A DNA stretch of 29,236 bases, taken from contig CAMZBG010000014.1 in assembly GCA_947304495.1 (NCBI GenBank), positions 1 through 29,236 of the forward strand. The letters are read 5' to 3'. This stretch comes from an uncultured Clostridia bacterium (GTDB lineage Bacteria > Bacillota_I > Bacilli_A > RF39 > UBA660). This document shows positions 25,618-29,236 of this stretch, piece by piece; within the stretch, counting starts at the first letter, position 1; each line of letters starts with the position of its first letter. The notes beneath the pieces are model-generated. The model worked only from the letters and a program-made list of their open reading frames with translations, did no database searches and was not told the DNA's origin. Both the position numbers and the translations under genes were made by a program.

Positions 25618-26184
25618 ATGAAAAAAGAAACAGAAGAAAAAATAATAAATTATCTAAGAAGTTTAATTTTAAGAAGTATGCTAGTAATTGTCTTATTCTT
25701 AATAATGGCTATCATCTCTAAATCAAATATTACCTATAAAGATCTAATCATCTCTAATATCTATGAAAAAAATTTATCATTCACTAAAATTAAAAATCTT
25801 TATGATAAATATTTAGGTGGAGTTATTCCATTAGAGAAAACTATTGAGAAAGAAATGACGGTTTTTAGTGAAAAACTATCCTATAGTGATTCCTCAAAGT
25901 ATTATGATGGCGTTAAATTAACTGTAAATAATAATTATTTAGTCCCTATTCAAAGTGAAGGTATGGTTATTTTTATTGGTGAAAAAGAAAACTATGGGAA
26001 TGTTGTCATTGTTGAAGGTTTAGATGGAGTGAATATCTGGTATGGTAATATGGAAAAATTAACCGTTAAATTATATGATTATGTTGAAAAAGGAACATAT
26101 CTAGGAACAACTAAAAATAATAATTTATATCTAATCTATCAAAAAGATGGTAAGTTTCTAGATTATCAAAAATATATCGAATGA
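25618..26184 (+). CDS. spoIVFA: SpoIVFA-like regulator of pro-sigma-K processing
   Basis: SpoIVFA holds and inhibits the protease SpoIVFB in the outer forespore membrane until the forespore signal arrives. The 188-aa protein has one membrane helix (about residues 17-37, RSMLVIVLFLIMAIISKS), a linker and a C-terminal LytM/M23-like fold: VPIQSEGMVIFIGEKENYGN, VVIVEGLDGVNIWYGNM, VKLYDYVEKGTYLGTT. The zinc ligands of active M23 enzymes (the H-x-H type motifs) are absent, as known for SpoIVFA. No SD precedes the ATG. It overlaps spoIVFB by four bases (ATGA) and stands just before rplU-prp-rpmA, exactly as in Bacillus. Confidence 0.85.
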   Translation: MKKETEEKIINYLRSLILRSMLVIVLFLIMAIISKSNITYKDLIISNIYEKNLSFTKIKNLYDKYLGGVIPLEKTIEKEMTVFSEKLSYSDSSKYYDGVKLTVNNNYLVPIQSEGMVIFIGEKENYGNVVIVEGLDGVNIWYGNMEKLTVKLYDYVEKGTYLGTTKNNNLYLIYQKDGKFLDYQKYIE

Positions 26185-26930
26185 AAATAGAATTTCATTA
26201 TACTTATATAATAATAGCCATTAGTTTTATTTTAACTGGCTATTTTTCTAATCTAATAGTATTTACAAGTATCATCTTATTTCATGAATTTGGTCATTAT
26301 ATAACAGCTAAAATAACCAATCTTAATCCTATAAAAATAATTATCTATCCTTATGGTGGAATTACTAAACTAGATAATCTTATAAATACTAAAATATCAA
26401 AAGAATTAATGGTAGCCTTATCAGGCATTATATTTCAATCACTATATTATCTAATAATCATTATTGCCTATAAACATAATCTTATCAGAGAATATATCTT
26501 TAATCTATTTAAAACATATCATTATAGTATTCTCTTATTTAATATTTTACCAATTCATCCCTTGGATGGATCTAAAATACTTAATCTAATATTATCTATT
26601 TATATACCTTATAAAATAACTCAAAAAATAAATATTATTACATCTATTATTACTATTATCCTTATTCTAAATTATTATAAATATAATTATACTTTTATCA
26701 TAATTATCACAATAATTATTGATAACATAATAAAATATTATAAAAATTTAAACTATTACTTTAATCGCTTCTTATTAGAAAGATATCTCTATAAATTACC
26801 ATTAAAAAAGACTAAAAAAATAACAAAAATTAATCACATGTATAAAGAAAAATATCATATAATTAAAGAAAATAATCACTATTTGACAGAAAAACAAGTC
26901 TTATATCACATATTTAAGTCAAAAATATAA
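26181..26930 (+). CDS. spoIVFB: Site-2 intramembrane metalloprotease SpoIVFB
   Basis: SpoIVFB (family M50) cleaves pro-sigma-K in the mother cell late in sporulation. The 249-aa protein has about six membrane helices, the zinc motif H35-E36-F-G-H39 (ILFHEFGHYITA) and the third ligand D129 in ILPIHPLDGSKIL. It is shorter than Bacillus SpoIVFB (about 288 aa); the C-terminal part (after ~residue 200) is a basic tail too short for a full CBS domain. It overlaps spoIVFA by four bases. Whether a sigma-K target exists cannot be seen here. Confidence 0.92.
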   Translation: MKIEFHYTYIIIAISFILTGYFSNLIVFTSIILFHEFGHYITAKITNLNPIKIIIYPYGGITKLDNLINTKISKELMVALSGIIFQSLYYLIIIIAYKHNLIREYIFNLFKTYHYSILLFNILPIHPLDGSKILNLILSIYIPYKITQKINIITSIITIILILNYYKYNYTFIIIITIIIDNIIKYYKNLNYYFNRFLLERYLYKLPLKKTKKITKINHMYKEKYHIIKENNHYLTEKQVLYHIFKSKI

Positions 26931-26937
26931 AAAACAT

Positions 26938-26966
26938 TTGACTAAGCAGCCATATTATGTTAAAAT
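26938..26966 (+). promoter_or_regulatory. Promoter of the rplU operon
   Basis: TTGACT (26938-26943), 17 bases, TAAAAT (26961-26966) with an extended -10 (TGtTAAAAT). Confidence 0.75.
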
Positions 26967-26972
26967 TATAAC

Positions 26973-27056
26973 TGTTTGAAAGACCTCGAGTTGATTACTC
27001 AACCGCACAGAAATGGTAAAGAAAAGTGTTATATAACCACCATAATGGCGAGTCTT
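26973..27056 (+). promoter_or_regulatory. L21 leader RNA
   Basis: The leader before rplU folds with a closing stem AAGAC (26980-26984) plus TCG, with CGA plus GTCTT (27049-27056), an inner hairpin GTTGA-ttac-TCAAC and a CCA/TGG-type arm. Position, size and layout match the Firmicutes ribosomal protein L21 leader (Rfam L21_leader). It is thought to allow autoregulation of rplU-prp-rpmA. Confidence 0.8.
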
Positions 27057-27079
27057 AACAAATATATAAGGAGGTAAAT

Positions 27080-27379
27080 ATGAAAGCAATAATTGAAACT
27101 GGTGGAAAACAATATTATGTAGCTGAAGGCGACACTATTTATGTTGAAAAACTAGATGCTGAAGCTGGTAAAAAAGTAGTTTTCGATAAAGTTTTAATGG
27201 CCGATGGTGTAACTGGTAATCCATATGTTAAAGGAGTTACCGTAGAAGGCGAAGTTGTAAAACAAGGTAAAGGTAAGAAATTAACAATCTTTACTTATGT
27301 TCCTAACAAAAGATCTACTAGAAAGAAACAAGGACATCGTCAACCATATACTAAGATTGAAATTAAGAAAATTAAGTAA
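27080..27379 (+). CDS. rplU: 50S ribosomal protein L21
   Basis: L21 binds 23S rRNA domain VI region near L20. The 99-aa protein shows [20 protein letters not shown] at the start and the conserved [20 protein letters not shown] and [15 protein letters not shown] at the end. SD AAGGAGG. It leads the rplU-prp-rpmA operon behind an L21 leader, the standard order in Bacillota. Confidence 0.97.
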   Translation: MKAIIETGGKQYYVAEGDTIYVEKLDAEAGKKVVFDKVLMADGVTGNPYVKGVTVEGEVVKQGKGKKLTIFTYVPNKRSTRKKQGHRQPYTKIEIKKIK

Positions 27380-27388
27380 GGTGCTTTT

Positions 27389-27688
27389 ATGATTAAAGTA
27401 GAAGTAACAAAAAAGAATATTTCTATTCTAGGACATGCTAATTTTGATGATTATGGTAAAGATATCGTATGCGCTGCAGTTAGTTCAGTAGTTATTACAA
27501 GTATTGAAGCAATAGCTAAATTTGATGAAAATGCTGTAGCAATAATTAATTCAGATAATAAATTAGAAATAATTATTAATAAATATGATGATATCACTAA
27601 CAAACTAATTAGTAATATGTTAACTTGTCTACAAGAAATAGAAAAGAAATATCCTAAAAACATTAAAATTACTAATAGGGAGGAATAA
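27389..27688 (+). CDS. prp: L27-processing cysteine protease Prp
   Basis: Prp (formerly YsxB) removes the N-terminal extension of ribosomal protein L27, a step essential in Staphylococcus. The 99-aa protein has the catalytic pair H16 (ILGHANFDDYG) and C28 (DIVCAAVSSVV), with the same 12-residue spacing as H22/C34 of the S. aureus enzyme. SD AAGGTG overlaps the rplU stop region. It sits between rplU and rpmA and its substrate L27 follows three bases later. Confidence 0.94.
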   Translation: MIKVEVTKKNISILGHANFDDYGKDIVCAAVSSVVITSIEAIAKFDENAVAIINSDNKLEIIINKYDDITNKLISNMLTCLQEIEKKYPKNIKITNREE

Positions 27689-27691
27689 AAT

Positions 27692-27982
27692 ATGTTAAAG
27701 TTCTTAGAATTTAATATACAATTATTTGCTCATAAAAAAGGACAATCTTCAACAAGTAATGGTAGAGATTCTGCTGGTAGAAGATTAGGAGCAAAAGCTA
27801 GTGATGGTGAATATGTAACCGCTGGTTCAATAATTTACCGTCAAAGAGGAACAAAAATACATCCTGGTACAAATGTTGGACGTGGAACAGATGATACACT
27901 ATATTCAACAATTTCAGGATATGTAAAATATGAACACTTCGGAAAAGATAAGAAAAAAGTAAGTGTCTATGTAGAAAAATAA
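27692..27982 (+). CDS. rpmA: 50S ribosomal protein L27 with cleavable N-terminal extension
   Basis: L27 reaches the peptidyl transferase centre with its N-terminus. The 96-aa precursor starts [13 protein letters not shown] followed by [14 protein letters not shown]. The Firmicutes extension normally ends in LQFF before A-S/H-KKG and is cut by Prp; here it reads IQLF-AHKKG, one or two residues longer than in S. aureus. The rest ([30 protein letters not shown]) is typical. SD GGGAGGAAT. No clear terminator follows; tRNA genes lie 68 bases downstream. Confidence 0.97.
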   Translation: MLKFLEFNIQLFAHKKGQSSTSNGRDSAGRRLGAKASDGEYVTAGSIIYRQRGTKIHPGTNVGRGTDDTLYSTISGYVKYEHFGKDKKKVSVYVEK

Positions 27983-28010
27983 ATAATAAAATCAAAATAT
28001 CTATTTTATC

Positions 28011-28039
28011 TTGAAAAAAGATATTAAATATGATATTAT
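28011..28039 (+). promoter_or_regulatory. Promoter of the tRNA pair
   Basis: TTGAAA (28011-28016), 17 bases, TATTAT (28034-28039) with extended -10 (TGaTATTAT). Confidence 0.65.
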
Positions 28040-28050
28040 TGATTTTACAG

Positions 28051-28127
28051 GGACCCTTAGCTCAGTTGGTTAGAGCATCCGGCTCATAACCGGGCGGTCA
28101 TAGGTTCGAGTCCTATAGGGTCCACCA
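28051..28127 (+). tRNA. tRNA with CAU anticodon, probably tRNA-Ile2 (else Met)
   Basis: A 77-base cloverleaf: acceptor GGACCCT with AGGGTCC, discriminator A and encoded CCA, D arm AGCTCAGTTGGTTAGAGC, anticodon loop CTCATAA (anticodon CAT), T arm with GGTTCGAGTCC. It lacks initiator features. The acceptor pairs C4-G69 and C5-G68 are those TilS uses to recognise tRNA-Ile2, where C34 becomes lysidine and the tRNA reads AUA. ATA codons are common in this window. Elongator tRNA-Met is the alternative. Confidence 0.92.
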
Positions 28128-28131
28128 TAAT

Positions 28132-28215
28132 GCGGGTGTGGCGGAATTGGCAGACGCGCTAGACTTAGGATCTAGTGGTATATCCGTGGGGGTTCAAGTC
28201 CCTTCACCCGCACCA
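28132..28215 (+). tRNA. tRNA-Leu (UAG anticodon)
   Basis: An 84-base class II tRNA: acceptor GCGGGTG with CACCCGC, A73, encoded CCA, anticodon stem CTAGA/TCTAG around CTTAGGA (anticodon TAG), a variable arm (TGGTATATCCGTG) and T arm GGGGTTCAAGTCCC. It follows the first tRNA by four bases, in the same transcript. Confidence 0.96.
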
Positions 28216-28226
28216 GTGACGAATCT

Positions 28227-28243
28227 GTTCGAACTATTCGAAC
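28227..28243 (+). other. Perfect inverted repeat after tRNA-Leu
   Basis: GTTCGAA-cta-TTCGAAC forms a 7-bp stem with a three-base loop, 11 bases after the tRNA 3' end, without a T-run. It may aid 3' processing or be a protein-binding palindrome. Confidence 0.5.
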
Positions 28244-28256
28244 TTTAAATATAAAT

Positions 28257-28281
28257 ATCAACTCAATTGAGTTGATTTTTT
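28257..28281 (+). terminator. Terminator of the tRNA operon
   Basis: A 20-base palindrome, ATCAACTCAA with TTGAGTTGAT (28257-28276), followed by Ts to 28281. Confidence 0.88.
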
Positions 28282-28295
28282 CATTATATGAAAAT

Positions 28296-28315
28296 CATCC
28301 TACTCGGAAAGGATG
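28296..28315 (+). promoter_or_regulatory. Hairpin covering the SD of a small ORF
   Basis: CATCCT (28296-28301) is complementary to AGGATG (28310-28315), which contains the SD (AAAGGATG) of the 26-codon ORF that follows. Formation of the stem would hide the ribosome site. Confidence 0.35.
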
Positions 28316-28321
28316 GCACTT

Positions 28322-28402
28322 ATGATAAATATTATTAAGCAAAAGTTTGATAAGCTAAAGAGTTATTGGAAAAAGAACAATCTAAACAATAAAAAAAGAT
28401 GA
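28322..28402 (+). CDS. 26-aa basic amphipathic peptide ORF
   Basis: A small ORF preceded by AAAGGATG at seven bases. The product starts MINIIKQKFDKLKSYWKK and ends in a basic tail. Hydrophobic residues (I2, I4, I5, F9, L12, Y15, W16) fall on one face of a helix and lysines on the other, as in small membrane-active or type I toxin-like peptides. It lies between two terminators and no promoter of its own is obvious. It may be spurious. Confidence 0.35.
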   Translation: MINIIKQKFDKLKSYWKKNNLNNKKR

Positions 28403-28419
28403 CAATATTAATTGTCATC
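28391..28419 (-). terminator. Terminator of the minus-strand orphan gene
   Basis: GATGACAAT-N4-ATTGTCATC, 9-bp stem. On the minus strand it is followed by seven Ts (plus-strand A-run 28391-28397). On the plus strand it is followed by ATTTCTTCTTTTT, so it may also stop plus-strand transcripts. Confidence 0.85.
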
Positions 28420-29080
28420 ATTTCTTCTTTTTAAAAGTCGGCAATAAACCTCTCTTATAATCAGTTCTCTTTTCAAAAGGTATTTTTTCTACAGCTGCCA
28501 GAACTTTATCATAGTAGTTAGATAAAAGATCTAAGTCAAAATCTGGGATTGCATCCAACGTATTACATACCTCTGTCAATTCTTTTAATATTTCTTTTGC
28601 TTTTTCAAAATCTACATCAATATTTTTTGAAAATTTTGAATCTAATCTTTTAATATTTCTTATTAATATCTCCTTACGATGTATTTCATCTCTACTAAGT
28701 ATTTTATCATAATCAAATTCAGAACCATGCCCAAGAAATGTCAAGGAATCACAATAATTATGCTTGTCTAGAATAATTAGTAAAAATCTTGCTAATTCCG
28801 GTGCACATAATTTATCAGATGTAAAATCTTCTCTATCAAAAGTCATACCAAATTCTCTTCCAAAACACTCAATATCTCTAATATTAGCATATACAGTTTG
28901 GTCAATATAGTTTTTATAGTCGGATACTCTATCTTCTAAAGTTTCCCAAGAACTTAAATATTCTGTTTTTCTTGTTTCTTTTCTGACTGAACAATCTTTT
29001 AGTAGATTTTTTAATAAATCTTCTACTTGTTCTTCATCAAATACTAATTTATACTCTTCATTCTTATCTATATATTCCAT
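28418..29080 (-). CDS. Unknown cytoplasmic helical protein
   Basis: I do not recognise this 220-aa protein. It has no membrane helix or signal peptide, is rich in Asp, Glu, Lys and Leu, and looks mostly helical (VEDLLKNLLKD, FEKAKEILKELTEVCNTLDA, YYDKVLAAVEKI). It has four cysteines (CSVRK, ECFG, LCAPE, NYCDS) and a basic end (PTFKKKK). SD AGGAGG seven bases before ATG. It has its own strong promoter and terminator. Composition resembles the genome, so nothing points to recent transfer beyond its position next to tRNA genes, a common insertion place. Confidence 0.75.
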   Translation of the reverse strand: MEYIDKNEEYKLVFDEEQVEDLLKNLLKDCSVRKETRKTEYLSSWETLEDRVSDYKNYIDQTVYANIRDIECFGREFGMTFDREDFTSDKLCAPELARFLLIILDKHNYCDSLTFLGHGSEFDYDKILSRDEIHRKEILIRNIKRLDSKFSKNIDVDFEKAKEILKELTEVCNTLDAIPDFDLDLLSNYYDKVLAAVEKIPFEKRTDYKRGLLPTFKKKK

Positions 29081-29180
29081 ATTTTAAACCTCCTATTCTT
29101 ATTATCATTACACTCTTTGATTATTATTTGCTATTTCTTTATAAAAATTTATCCTAAGAGTCCCCTTTGAATTGCTACTT

Positions 29181-29208
29181 ATTATAACAAAAAAAATATT
29201 TTTGTCAA
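29181..29208 (-). promoter_or_regulatory. Promoter of the minus-strand orphan gene
   Basis: Minus strand: TTGACA (29208-29203), 16 bases, TATAAT (29186-29181) with extended -10 (TGtTATAAT). The expected start near 29174 leaves a ~95-base leader in which I see no clear structure. Confidence 0.82.
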
Positions 29209-29215
29209 TAGTAAT

Positions 29216-29236
29216 ATGCTCAAATGGCCAGAGCAT
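29216..29236. repeat. Inverted repeat at the window edge
   Basis: ATGCTC (29216-29221) and GAGCAT (29231-29236) with a nine-base loop; it may continue beyond the window. Could be part of a terminator of the next gene or of a tRNA; undecided. Confidence 0.3.

Overview
The window is AT-rich (roughly 70% A+T by eye) chromosomal DNA of a low-GC, spore-forming member of the Bacillota, class Bacilli or a close relative. It reads like an uncultured gut lineage of the RF39/Erysipelotrichia kind; this placement is inference from gene content and base composition, not from a search. Support comes from the murG-murB-divIB order, the hrcA-grpE-dnaK-dnaJ operon, the Bacillus-like order spoIVFA-spoIVFB-rplU-prp-rpmA, Spo0A, an L27 with a cleavable N-terminal extension, and strong SD sequences. 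TGA is used as a stop and TGG encodes Trp, so the code is standard. No phage, IS or CRISPR was seen.

Layout. 1-223: 3' end of a 5S rRNA with its terminator, then a short intergenic stretch with several promoter-like sites. 224-2886: peptidoglycan/division genes murG, murB, divIB. 2936-3154: a lone Flp-type pilin gene. 3214-7961: heat-shock operon hrcA-grpE-dnaK-dnaJ behind two variant CIRCE operators; its GrpE carries a 14-cysteine tandem-repeat N-terminus. 8003-9704: rsmE and a membrane-anchored repeat protein. 9797-15692: a compact type VII secretion locus (coiled-coil protein, FHA-FtsK/SpoIIIE ATPase EssC, ubiquitin-like EsaB/YukD, two WXG100-like proteins) without EsaA, EssA or EssB. 15777-18771: serS, fmt and two unknown membrane proteins. 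18800-19362: about 530 nt of non-coding DNA with a consensus promoter, many possible helices and a terminator, which looks like a gene for a large structured RNA. 19397-20642: pgk. 20657-21484: spo0A with a 0A box in its promoter. 21490-22278: rpsD (minus strand) with a long leader. 22344-23619: hpf and a two-Ig-domain surface protein. 23618-26930: sporulation genes ylbJ (minus), ylbL, spoIVFA, spoIVFB. 26938-27982: L21 leader, rplU, prp, rpmA. 28011-28281: two tRNA genes. 28296-29236: a tiny basic ORF, an orphan gene on the minus strand, and an inverted repeat cut by the window edge.

How the parts fit. Most genes are housekeeping (wall synthesis, protein folding, translation) in short operons whose terminators often begin inside the last codons of the CDS. 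Sporulation is represented by the master regulator (Spo0A) and by mother-cell proteins (YlbJ, SpoIVFA/B). Two of these, ylbJ and spoIVFA, lack an SD and share a sigma-E-like -10 motif five bases before ATG, suggesting leaderless mother-cell transcripts. The accessory content most worth following up is the candidate large RNA, the cysteine-repeat GrpE and the reduced T7SS.
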